Assembly (NCBI GenBank): GCA_958510825.1 | Contig: OY294049.1 | Location: 31,152,774-31,216,773, forward strand | Direction: 5' to 3' | Source: Brachypterus glaber | Lineage: Eukaryota; Arthropoda; Insecta; Coleoptera; Kateretidae | Length of the DNA: 64,000 nt | In this document: one piece after another, positions 1 to 10,260 of the stretch | How positions within the stretch are numbered: position 1 is the stretch's first letter | Layout: the number at the start of each line of letters is the position of its first letter | Notes under the pieces: model-generated | The model's database searches: none | What the model was told of the DNA's origin: nothing | What the model saw: only the letters and a program-made list of their open reading frames with translations | Translations under genes and position numbers: made by a program

Positions 1-190
1 GATATTAGATATAACAGGAATGTGGATTTATGATGTCACAAACACGTTATTTTCGGGATGTCATTGTGTGATGTTATTAGGGGCGGACTTAGGACATCCC
101 CACCATGCTACATTCTTGTTAAATGAGACTACAATATTAACATCACATGTCACATATTAACGTGGCTTTCACGTGAATGTCATGTTATTT

Positions 191-492
191 TGCTACCTGG
201 GTAGGGAATCGTCAGTTAAAAAATCAACAAAGGTGCTAATAGCTTTAAATTTTTTTGCGACTGGAAGTTGCCAAACCTCTGTGGGAAGCTCTGTCTATTG
301 CTCTGGTGTAAGCCAAGCTACGTAAGTAGAAGTATACAAGAATTGGTTGAAGCTTTAAACAACCCAGAAATATTTAACACATGGATTCACTTCCCCAGTA
401 CTTTGGCTGAACTTCAACGAAATAGAATACAATTTTTTGAAAAATACAGGATCCCAGGAATAATTGGTGTAATCGATTGCAAATCGACGTAA
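191..492 (+). pseudogene. PIF/Harbinger (HARBI1-like) transposase fragment, frameshifted
   Basis: The translation resembles the N-terminal half of HARBI1/PIF-type DDE nucleases. One frame (about 191-319) reads through a segment containing LIALNFFATGSCQ, which fits the family's conserved helix. The reading then continues in another frame from about 320, with VSRSIQELVEALNNPEIF and IPGIIGVIDC. The last motif matches the region around the first catalytic Asp of the DDE triad. The jump between frames at the GCTACGTAAG junction is consistent with a one-base loss. The remainder of the catalytic domain is absent after about 490. This is therefore a dead relic of a DNA transposon or of a domesticated relative. 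The assignment rests on remembered family motifs only. Confidence 0.6.
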
Positions 493-1207
493 ATACATAC
501 AAATTACTATCTTTTGGCTTTTATAAATATAACTCAAATCGAACAAAACCAAACACATGTCAAAATATAAACAATCAGTGTTGCCAAAATAATAATATAT
601 GAAATTATTAATTGAATCCAATGTTCTGATTGGTTATTATAAATCGAAACACGACGATGGATAGAATAGGTCACCGCCCACATTCACCAAAATCACTAGA
701 TTTGAAAATAACGGTTTTGCTGTACTAGAATAAAGAGCGTATACTCCATGTCATGAAATATTTTTTAAAACATAAACTGATACGATTTCTGATTGAATTA
801 AAAAAGTTATAATAATGTTTTCTAATATGCTGGTACTAATAGTTTGGTTTAAAACTTTGTTTTCAAAAATATACGTTTATTAATTAAATATTGGTATGTT
901 CCCATACCAGTAAATATTTTGACAGAAGTCAAAGATTTAACAAAGTGTATAAGAAATACGTTGAGAAAAGTTGCAGATATCTGAATTTAAATTGCAGAAG
1001 GTGTAATGGTCAACATTTAGAGAATATGTCTGTAAATTTTTGTATTTGTTAAAGGTAAGATATATTTTCATGCAATAAAATTAAGTTTAAAGTTTTTCAA
1101 CTGAAATTGTTATTAATAATCTAAGTAAATCATAAGTAAATAGATTCTTAATCTATTTAAAATTTCTGTCACTGAATATAAGATGGGTGAAGTCATGCAG
1201 TGGCACT
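493..1207. other. Intergenic AT-rich DNA, nothing recognised
   Basis: No reading frame, RNA gene or clear repeat structure was recognised here. The composition is AT-rich and every frame is interrupted by stops. Confidence 0.4.
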
Positions 1208-1664
1208 ACGCTGCAGCAGTGCAGTCATAATTTTATGTCATTTTAAATTGTGCTTGAAAGGGGCTATCCATATATTACGTAACGCACATATGGGAGGGGA
1301 GGGGTCACTGAAAATGTGACAGTTTGTAACAGAGGGAGGAAGGGGTCTAGGTGAATGTTACGTAACACAATTTTGTCTTCTACAAAGAATTGTGGCCTTT
1401 TCCTTTGGGATTTGTCTAGCTCGATATAAATATGTATTTATACCGTATTTTTTATTCCTGTAATCTAGGAATTCGGGTCACAATGAAGTGGTCTGGGAAT
1501 TTCCATCCCCGAATTTAACAGAATTTAATATTCATTAATGGAGCATTTTAACATTAATATGTTTTAGATAGGGGGTAGAGGGCTATAGGTCATGGGCCAT
1601 AGGCCACAGGCTACAAACAAAGTGATCTGGTTAGTGCTTGCTTTGATCATATAAGTGAATGCTC
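1208..1664 (+). repeat. Tandem duplication, copy 1
   Basis: This segment is repeated imperfectly right after it. Shared landmarks, in order, are CAGCAGTGCAGT, TTGTGCTTGAAAGGGGCT followed by an ATATTACGTAAC motif, GGTGAATGTTACGTAA, ATTCATTAATG followed by AGCATTTTAACATTAAT, and GATCATATAAGTGAA. The GGGGCT...ATTACGTAAC block looks like the end of a DNA transposon, but no matching inverted end was found. Confidence 0.7.
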
Positions 1665-1990
1665 CAGCAGTGCAGTGATAATTTTATGTTATTTCAAATT
1701 GTGCTTGAAAGGGGCTGTTCATATATTACGTAACATATCTAGGGGAGGGGGAGGGGGTTACTGAAAATGTGACAGTTGGAGGGAGGAGTCTAGGTGAATG
1801 TTACGTAAGAAAATTTTATATTCATTAATGTAGCATTTTAACATTAATGTTTTAGATGGGGGGGTAGAGGGCTGAAACTGTTACAAAAAAGTGTCCCAAA
1901 ATTGTGACGCTTCCGATATTAGGCTAAAGGCCACATGCTACAAACAAAGTAATCTGGTTAGCACTTGCCTCGATCATATAAGTGAACGCG
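1665..1990 (+). repeat. Tandem duplication, copy 2 (internally deleted)
   Basis: It carries the same ordered landmarks as the preceding segment. The offset falls from about 451 bp at the left to about 327 bp at the right, so roughly 125 bp have been lost internally. Substitutions are scattered throughout, so the duplication is not recent. Confidence 0.7.
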
Positions 1991-2061
1991 TGGTAGATAG
2001 AAAACCATGTCTGGTAACTGAAGGCTTAAAACATATTAATTTTATTGCGGTTTTGCTTTAC

Positions 2062-2090
2062 TTATTATTATTATTATTATTATTATTATT
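2062..2090 (+). repeat. (TTA)n microsatellite
   Basis: About nine to ten uninterrupted TTA/TAT triplets are visible. A shorter TAT run occurs near 3537-3556. Confidence 0.85.
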
Positions 2091-2439
2091 CGATGATAAC
2101 TGGTGTTTATCTTAAATATAAATTTATAGATTAAGATTTTAACTAAATTAAAACTAAAAGTACTAGCTAGGGTAATGGACCCATTGTTCTCTTAACAGTC
2201 CTAATTCTCTGTCCAGTCTGTTTTTATACTGGTTTACATTTAATGACATCACCGTATCTTCTCCCAGACTGTTCCACCTATACACAACCCTATTTGTTAT
2301 AAAATTTTTCCTCGGTTATCTTGTACAATAGAACTTTTTTTTATAGAAGCTTGGCAGTTGTACGTTTACTTCCACATAAATTATCATATAGTGGCCCTTA
2401 ATTTCCCTCTTCATAGAAAAATTGACGAAATTATGCATA

Positions 2440-2826
2440 GGGGCTGTTCAAGAATGACGTCACCTCCATAGAGTGAGGGGTGACGAAGGGGGGAGGGGGT
2501 CTGGCTAAAAGTGTCACCTTTAAAAAAAGTTATATTAAAAAAAAAATAGTGAAAATAGGCACTTTTAGAATTTTTATAAAAACAACTACCACATAAAAGG
2601 GAACGTTCAAGTATTACAAAACGCAAATTTTGATCATTTTGGACATTTTTCTAGTTAATTAAACATATTGAAAATTTATTTAAAACGTCCCCCTCTAGGG
2701 GGGGTCTTCCAAAAGGTGACGTATTTTTTTTCTATTTTATCAAGGCAAAAGTGATGAAAGGTGACAAAGGGGAGAGGGGGATAAAAAATTCGTCAAAAAT
2801 AGGTGACGTTATTCTTGAAAAGCCCC
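2440..2826. mobile_element. MITE-like inverted-repeat element (GGGGCTGTTCAAGAAT ends)
   Basis: The left end GGGGCTGTTCAAGAATGACG is matched by the reverse complement of the right end, GGGGCTTTTCAAGAATAACG; both continue into TCACCT. The element is about 387 bp and has no open reading frame that matters. Single related ends recur near 46622-46662 and 55981-56095, so this is a dispersed family. The target duplication is unclear; ATA flanks both sides. Confidence 0.75.
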
Positions 2827-2953
2827 ATATTATATTGTACTCAAATTTTAATAATAATAATTTGGACTTTCAGGTACTCCAAAGTAGTACAAAGCAACAA
2901 TATAAATGCAACACAACTAGCGTTTTAAAATGAAAAACTCAAATATGGGGGCC

Positions 2954-3196
2954 AAAAATTGATAAAGCTGAAGTTTGCAACGTTTTTTTGCAACGAAAAT
3001 TCAAATAGTATATTAAAGTACTAGTTTCATAACATACGTTTTTAGGGCACGGGTACAAGTTTAGAAAACAAGCCGCCTGCGGCGAGTTTTCTAAAGTACT
3101 AGTGCGCTAAAAACGTGTTATGGAATAAATGCTTTAATATACTATTTATATTTTCGATGCAAAAAAACGTTGCAAACTGCAGCTTCATAAAAATTG
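2954..3196. mobile_element. 227-bp palindromic MITE, copy 1, with 8-bp target duplication
   Basis: The element at 2962-3188 has long inverted ends (ATAAAGCTGAAGTTTGCAAC and its near reverse complement). The whole element folds on itself around the GCCGCCTGCGGCG centre. It is flanked by perfect 8-bp direct repeats AAAAATTG at 2954-2961 and 3189-3196. Eight-base target duplications are typical of hAT and P-type DNA transposons. A second copy with a different 8-bp duplication lies at 47204-47445. Confidence 0.88.
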
Positions 3197-4618
3197 AAGA
3201 TTATTTATCAGTTTTAAGTTGTTCTGAAACCTATACAAGAAAAATGCATAAAAAACAAAATCTTTTACCAAGGCTTGCACTAAAACAGGTACATATTAGA
3301 ATATATTATTCACATGGTACATATTTTTTGTATGTACTTTAACAACAACTGGCATGCTAAAATTTGGGTGAAAATTACCTGGTGATTCTACATCCAAAAA
3401 TATAAAAAAAAAGTTCCTAAAGAGGTTGGTCCAGAAATGAGCCCTAAGTGAGCTACAGCCCTTCAAAGATGGAATGGGGGAACAAAAAAGCACCAATAAC
3501 CAATAACATTTTTAATGCTGCAAGGTGATTTTTCATTTATTATTATTATTATTATAAAACTAAGCAAAAAGTATTCTTTACCGAAACCCATAAATTTAAT
3601 ATGAAAGGAGTAATAGCCTTTTAAAAACTTACATTTTGGGTGTCACTAAACATTTTTGATGTATTTTTACTCAAGAAAACTATATTTTTTACAAAAAGTC
3701 CAAAAAATACACTTAAAAAACATTGGATAAAAAATGTTTTAAGCTCAACATATTTTGTCCATATAGGCATATCTCTGAATAAACTAAAAAAATAACGAAC
3801 TATTATCCGTGTCTGAATTACACTGCAGTGACTCATTTGCGAAAATGTGCTAAAAAGCGAGGATCATACCAGTTCGGGTGCGGTTCGCGTAACTCCGTCT
3901 GAGGGAATCCCTTATACAAGAGCAGCATAATACGTTTTAGGTATGAGTTAATGCAGTATAATTCAGGCACGGATAATAATCGTCCTTAATACTAGTATAC
4001 ATGCAAAACCTCGTCGCTCTAGCTTAAAGGGTACCGGAGTTATTAATTAATAAACCTTATTTTTAGGACAATTTTAAAGGACAGGAGCTCCCTTAGCTCA
4101 TTTTCGGATCAACCTTTATAGGATTTTTTTTTTTTAATAATATTGGATGTAGAATCTTCTCTTAAATTTTGACATGCCATAACTGAACGCTGTATAATGT
4201 GATATATATCATAATATATAATATATTTAAAATATACACTTTTTAATGCAAAACTGGCATTAGCGATGAGTAAAATGCAAGAAAGCTGTGTGCGTTTTAC
4301 TGGCCACCGAGCTGTTGTACGTAGCAATCACTGGGCTTGTCGCGCACAACTCTAACAGAGGCGTGGCTTCAAACGAATAGTATTTTCTTTTCAAACTGTT
4401 CAGCACTTTATAATCGCACTGTATATCCTTAAAACTCTAAATAGGCGCTGTTCATAGGTATGTTATGACATTGTGGAGTATAAGTTGGTACATATTTTTC
4501 GAAAATTGGGTATATTTTTATTCAAAGCATGATAGTAGATTATTTAATTTCACAGGCCCACAAAAAAATTTTTCTGTGCTGGGGTTGAGACCCACCTATT
4601 CTTATGTATTTTGGGATG
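3197..4618. other. Intergenic DNA, nothing recognised
   Basis: Only short, low-complexity reading frames are present, with no recognisable domain. A TAT microsatellite lies near 3537-3556. No convincing gene, RNA or transposon ends were seen. Confidence 0.35.
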
Positions 4619-4775
4619 CTGAACACAAATCTGTCATAAAAAAGGCATTTCATGGGCGCATTTATTTTTGCTACATTGAAATAATAAGAGATTTTTACCA
4701 TTTTAGAAAAAGTTTTTTCAGTGTAGCAAAAAAATGAGCCCTGAAGTGCCTTTTTCATAACAGATTCGTGTTCAG
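4619..4775. repeat. 157-bp inverted repeat (hairpin/MITE-like)
   Basis: The left arm starts CTGAACACAAATCTGTCATA, and the reverse complement of the right arm starts CTGAACACGAATCTGTTATG. The arms continue to pair through GGCA..TCA and TTTTGCTACA-TGA, so nearly the whole segment is a hairpin. No target duplication was identified. Confidence 0.7.
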
Positions 4776-6418
4776 ATCAGGCTTTCGAACGTTTACTAGC
4801 GATCAGGTGCCGTGATGTAATAACATCACATGTGAATCGCTATCCTGAAGGTAAAAAAAAACGATATTTGAGTTTTTGCACAAATTGCACATTTTTTTTG
4901 CCTTTTAGCTCCATTTTCGCGTGAACACTCACATATTAAGTAATCATAATAAAACATTTGATATAAATCTTTTTTATAGGTCAGAAGAAAAATTAAGACA
5001 AAGAGACAGATTTTTAAGGAGGAAGTAAAAAGTCCAAACTTCAGATCAAGTTCACAGAAAAAAGTAGGCACACCCAAAATATAGAAAAATAAAAACACTT
5101 GCCAATCATTATGGTTATTATTGTTTTTACAAAGTAAGCAGCATAGCCAGTAATATCAAATCTTCCACCTGAATTCAGGTTCATGAATGAGAACTTAAAA
5201 GGTCACAATAAAAAGATACTATAAGAAAGATGCTGAAGTCTACCAAGAAAGAACTTTGTTTCTAATAGGGTTGTGTGCAGTTGAAAGTTTGAACTTGAAA
5301 CACCCAAAGTGTGGAGACAATTATTTTCATTAATATTAATCAGTTAAAAAATAGACTTGATTACTTAAAATGTATATTTATGTAAATTTCAAAACATTTT
5401 ATCTCAAAAAATTTTTTTTTGGTTCCTTGTGCTAATTAACTCTGTACATGATGACTGGTAATTTATACAAAGTCCAATTTATTACTCACATATAAGGTAT
5501 CTTAATTCATATATAAAATGAAGTTTTATAACTTTTGTATTTAATAAAATGGTCCTTAATATTAATTTACTTATATCTTTGAATACTATATAGTATAGTA
5601 TAGATATGTGTCACCCATTCTGATTCTTACTCTTCCAAATTTAACATCTTCAGTTCAAAAGCCTAAAGTTTTCGCGAAAAGACCGACAGACTTGATATTA
5701 TTACTTTTTTTTGTATATAAAACGTTAAGAATAAATAAGAAATATAATTAAAATAATATAAAAGATAGATAAACAGATTCAAATATTGGATGTGCGAATA
5801 TACTGCGTAGTTTATTTTATAAAACAACTAAATTCTATACACAAATATATACTATTCAAACCTGTTTTAAAAATATTTACTGTGCGATTTTTTAATTTAC
5901 TATCTTGCTTAAAAAAAACAGACCATAAATATATGATACCATCCTTTTAATTAAGGCAGAACTTTCCCTGGGGGAACGTGAAAATATAAAAAAAATTGAA
6001 AATATTAAAATGCTCATAGAGCTTGACTGCTACAATTAGATGTTCTGGACTTCTGCAATGTTTACTTTTTGCGTTTGGTTTGGCGCCTCTGACGGAAAAT
6101 TTTGACGACTTCAAAAAAGGCCATTACTTCTAAAAAAACCCTGATGGAAAAAAATTTAAAAAAATATTTGAAGACGTCACTCGCCGGCGCACCTGTTAGC
6201 TGGTGGCCTGTAGCATGCGGTTCAATCGGCGTCGTGCAAACTTCGGCTCCGCTTTTTACCAACTGTCAATTATTTACAGTTATTCGACTTAAATTAAAAA
6301 TTTATAAAATTAACCGCAGTTCTGAACTGTTACATCTCAAAAAATGCGAAAATGAGGTTCGACCATCCAATAATGGTATCTACTTTCATATGCACAAAAA
6401 AAAATTCAAAAATTTCTC
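4776..6418. other. Intergenic DNA, nothing recognised
   Basis: This is AT-rich sequence. Open frames on both strands around 6060-6506 have low complexity and no recognisable motif. They overlap each other and were not accepted as genes. Confidence 0.35.
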
Positions 6419-6655
6419 TCATAATTATGTAATAATTAGTTCAAGAAACTGTACAAGTCTCCGGGGGCATGATTCGCACACAAGTAACAGGTACGTGATT
6501 TTGTAAGTTCTTAACATATGTTATCACCAAAAATAGCTTTATAAATTTCTCTATCATATATAATAATTATATTATTATAATTATGTAATAATTAGTTTAA
6601 CAAACTGTACAAGTCCCCGGGAGCATGATCCGCACACAAGTAATACGTATTTTTT
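6419..6655 (+). repeat. Imperfect tandem duplication (~155-160 bp spacing)
   Basis: The motif TAATTATGTAATAATTAGTT, followed by CTGTACAAGTCYCCGGG and then CACACAAGTAA, occurs at about 6419-6490 and again at about 6575-6645. Differences are few. Confidence 0.75.
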
Positions 6656-8440
6656 TTGGACATTTTGTGTTTTAAACATATTTTTGTTTTTATTTTATAT
6701 TACTTTTTTTATTTTATATTACTAATGTACAAATATAACTTTTATTCAGTTTTTTTTGATTTATTTAAGTTTTATTTTTTGTTTTAAAAATATTTTTATT
6801 TTTATTTTATATTACTAATGTTAAAGAACTTTTATTAAAATTTTCTTTATTCATATTATTTTTTGTTTTAAACATATTTTTGTTTTTATTTTATATTACT
6901 TTTATTCAGATCTTTTTTTATTTATTAAAGTTTAATTTTTTGTTTTAAAAATATTTTTCTTTTTATTTTATATTACTAATGTAAAAAAAGAACTTTTATT
7001 AAGATTTTCTTTATTCATATTATTTTGTGTTTTAAACATATTTTTGTTTTTATTTTATATTACTTTTTTTATTTTATATTACTAATGTACAAATATAACT
7101 TTTATTCAGATCTTTTTTTATTTATTTAAGTTTTATTTTTTGTTTTAAACATATTTTTCCTTTTATTTTATATTACTAATGTATAAGAAGAACTTTTATT
7201 AAGGTTTTCTTTATTCATATTATTTTGTGTTTTAAACATATTTTTGTTTTTATTTTATATTACTTTTTTTATTTTATATTACTAATGTACAAACATAACT
7301 TATATTCAGATCTTTTTTTATTTATTTAAGTTTTATTTTTTGTTTTAAAAATATTTTTCTTTTTATTTTATATTACTAATGTAAAAAAAGAACTTTTATT
7401 AAGATTTTCTTTATTCATATTATTTTGTGTTTTAAACATATTTTTGTTTTTATTTTATATTACTTTTTTTATTTTATATTACTAATGTACAAATATAACT
7501 TTTATTCAGATCTTTTTTTATTTATTTAAGTTTTATTTTTTGTTTTAAACATATTTTTCCTTTTATTTTATATTACTAATGTATAAGAAGAACTTTTATT
7601 AAGGTTTTCTTTATTCATATTATTTTGTGTTTTAAACATATTTTTGTTTTTATTTTATATTACTTTTTTTATTTTATATTACTAATGTACAAACATAACT
7701 TATATTCAGATCTTTTTTTTATTTATTTAAGTTTTATTTTTTGTTTTAAAAATATTTTTCTTTTTATTTTATATTACTAATGTAAAAAAAGAACTTTTAT
7801 TAAGATTTTCTTTATTCATATTATTTTGTGTTTTAAACATATTTTTGTTTTTATTTTATATTACTTTTTTTTATTTTATATTACTAATGTACAAATATAA
7901 CTTTTATTCAGATCTTTTTTTATTTATTTAAGTTTTATTTTTTGTTTTAAACATATCTTTCCTTTTATTTTATATTACTAATGTATAAGAAGAACTTTTA
8001 TTAAGGTCTTCTTTATTCATATTATTTTGTGTTTTAAACATATTTTTGTTTTTATTTTATATTACTTTTTTTATTTTATATTACTAATGTACAAATATAA
8101 CTTTTATTCAGATCTTTTTTGATTTATTTAAGTTTTATTTTTTGTTTTAAAAATATTTTTATTTTTATTTTATATTACTAATGTAAAAGAAGAACTTTTA
8201 TTAAGATTTTCTTTATTGATATTATTTTTTGCTTTAAACATATTTTTGTTTTTATTTTATATTACTTTTTTTATTTTATATTACTAATGTACAAATAGAA
8301 CTTGTATTCAGATTTTTTTATTATTAAACTTATATTTTGTGTTTTAAACCTATTTTTCTTGTTCTTTTATATTATTAATGTATAAGAAGAACTTTTATTC
8401 CGATTTTTTTATTTATTTATTAAGGTTATATTTTTTAAAC
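6655..8440 (+). repeat. AT-rich satellite, ~200-bp units with a 400-bp higher-order period
   Basis: Units begin with GTGTTTTAAACATATTTTTG at about 7027, 7227, 7427, 7627, 7828 and 8029, giving a 200-201 bp period. Two unit types alternate. Type A has ACAAATATAACTTTTATTC, AAACATATTTTTCC and ATAAGAAG. Type B has ACAAACATAACTTATATTC, AAAAATATTTTTC and AAAAAAAG. Units 400 bp apart are virtually identical, while neighbours differ. The left and right edges of the array are more degenerate. Confidence 0.9.
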
Positions 8441-9240
8441 TGATATTTTATTTTATGTGTTTAATCCTGTCTTACGTAACGTAAGTCATGGTTGAACATT
8501 TTTGCAAACTGCCTATTTTTACCTGCACATTAGATTTTATTTAGTAAATGTAAAAAAAATAAAACACTCTTACTGGAGGATTGTTTAGTTTTGAGAAAAA
8601 TGTTGTAGTCAATTTTTTTATTTATTTAGCCTGGAGATATATATTTTTTACATTAAATAATAAATATTATAATACAATATATATATTTTTTAATTTTCCC
8701 TCAGAAAAGAAAAACACCTGTGTCTTGTTATTATAATTTTTAATTTGCTCTTTTATTTTTCTTTGCGGATGTATAAATGAAGTATAAACTGTTTATTATA
8801 AACTAAAAGATACTGTCGACGCCGGACTCCCCTCGAACCCGGGCCCCGGGGAAGCTTTCCCTCCCCTGAATCCGGCTCTGATTATAGTCATATGTAAAAA
8901 AAAATCTCGTATAAATCTCAATATTATTGTCAACACATTCAATTCCTTAAGTGAAATATACAGTGCGGTTCAAAAGTCACACCTCCTTTTAACTTTTTAA
9001 CAAGTTGAGATATGGAATTTAAATTTGGAGAACGTAAATAAGACAAAACAAACTATGTTTTTGCATATGTTTAATATTTACAGCTTTTAAAATTTGGGCA
9101 GGGGGCCATGGGGGCTATTTTTTTAAACTGAAAGGGGGTCGTGTTATACAACTCTCTATTTGACTATCAATTTTTTGCATTTTTTTTGGGGTTTAAATAA
9201 AGTTAAAAATGGAAATTTTTAACTAAATATGTTTAAAATA
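8441..9240. other. Intergenic DNA with one GC-rich patch
   Basis: No gene was recognised. The patch at about 8815-8880 (GACGCCGGACTC..., CCCGGGCCCCGGGG) is strikingly GC-rich against AT-rich surroundings and probably belongs to a dispersed repeat. CAGTGCGGTTCAAAAGTCAC at about 8962 looks like one end of a DNA transposon, but no partner end was found. Confidence 0.4.
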
Positions 9241-10260
9241 CACTCCCCACTAAAAAAGGTTTCTCATTTACCACCCCTGTGCGTGAAATGGATTTTTTAT
9301 TATTAGATTCACTTTTAGGAAATACAATAAGAAACCAATTTTCACGAAAATTACCCCTTGTCCCACAGGGGGTGGATTAATTTTTTTATTATCAGATTCA
9401 GTTTAAGCAACTACAAAACCCCCCATATACCAATTTTCACGAAAATCACCCCCCACCCCTCAGGGATGGAGTTAGAATTTTTATTATCAGATTTTGTTCT
9501 GTCGACCTCCAAAATCCCTCTACCAATTTTGAAGAAAATAATAAAAATATTTACCCCTCGCCCTGCGGGGGTGGAGTAAATTTTTTATTATCAGATTCTA
9601 TTTCAGCAACCCCAAAGCCTTTTATATAGCAATTTTAAATTTTTTGTATAAAAATATTTTATGTTTCCCTATTTGTCCCCCTTGCCCTACCCCAATATTT
9701 CCCGGACAGACGGATCGACCGACAGATCGAACGAATTTTTTTTTTTGACGAAATTAAATCTGATCTATTTTTTTAATTCCACCCCCTGAGGGGCGGGGGT
9801 AGTTTTTGTGAAAATTGGTATATTGGGGTTTTTGAGGTTGCTGAAAGTGAATCTGATAATAAAAAACTCCACCCCCTGCATGACGGGGGTATTTTTCGTA
9901 AAAATTGGTATATTGGTATTTTTGAGGTTACTGAAACTGAATCTGATAATAAAAAATCTAACTCCACCACCTGAGGGTCGGGAGTAGGTAGATTTAAAAA
10001 ATTGATATATTGGGGGCTTTAAGGTTGCTGAAAGTGAATCTGATATTTAAAAAATCTAACTCCACCCCTGAGGGACGGGGGTAGATTTTGAAAATTGATA
10101 TATTGGGGTTTTTGAGGTAGCTAAAACTGAATCTTCAATCATTTTTTTTTCTAATTCCACCCCCCGGAGGGGCGGTGGGTAATTTTCTTAAAATTGGTAT
10201 ATGAAACTCCAACCTCTAACTCCACCCCGGGGGGTGGGAGGCAATAAGTTTTAAATGTTT
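9240..10260. repeat. Degenerate ~120-bp repeats arranged as an inverted array
   Basis: Units containing CACCCC-box, GGGGTGGAGT and TTATTATCAGATTCA run on the plus strand from about 9280 to 9620. The same unit appears reverse-complemented (TGAATCTGATAATAAAAAA, CTCCACCCC) from about 9775 to 10230. The switch point lies near 9690-9740 and contains GACAGACGGATCGACCGACA. The array is therefore a large imperfect palindrome related to the satellite that follows. Confidence 0.75.

Noticed and set aside
6062..6506. Overlapping open frames on both strands, one of 134 residues
   Set aside because: Low complexity, no family motif, and the two frames overlap on opposite strands. Nothing supports either as a gene.
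8815..8880. GC-rich patch with TTCGA-like box considered as a tRNA or tRNA-derived SINE
   Set aside because: No cloverleaf or A box could be found with the right spacing.
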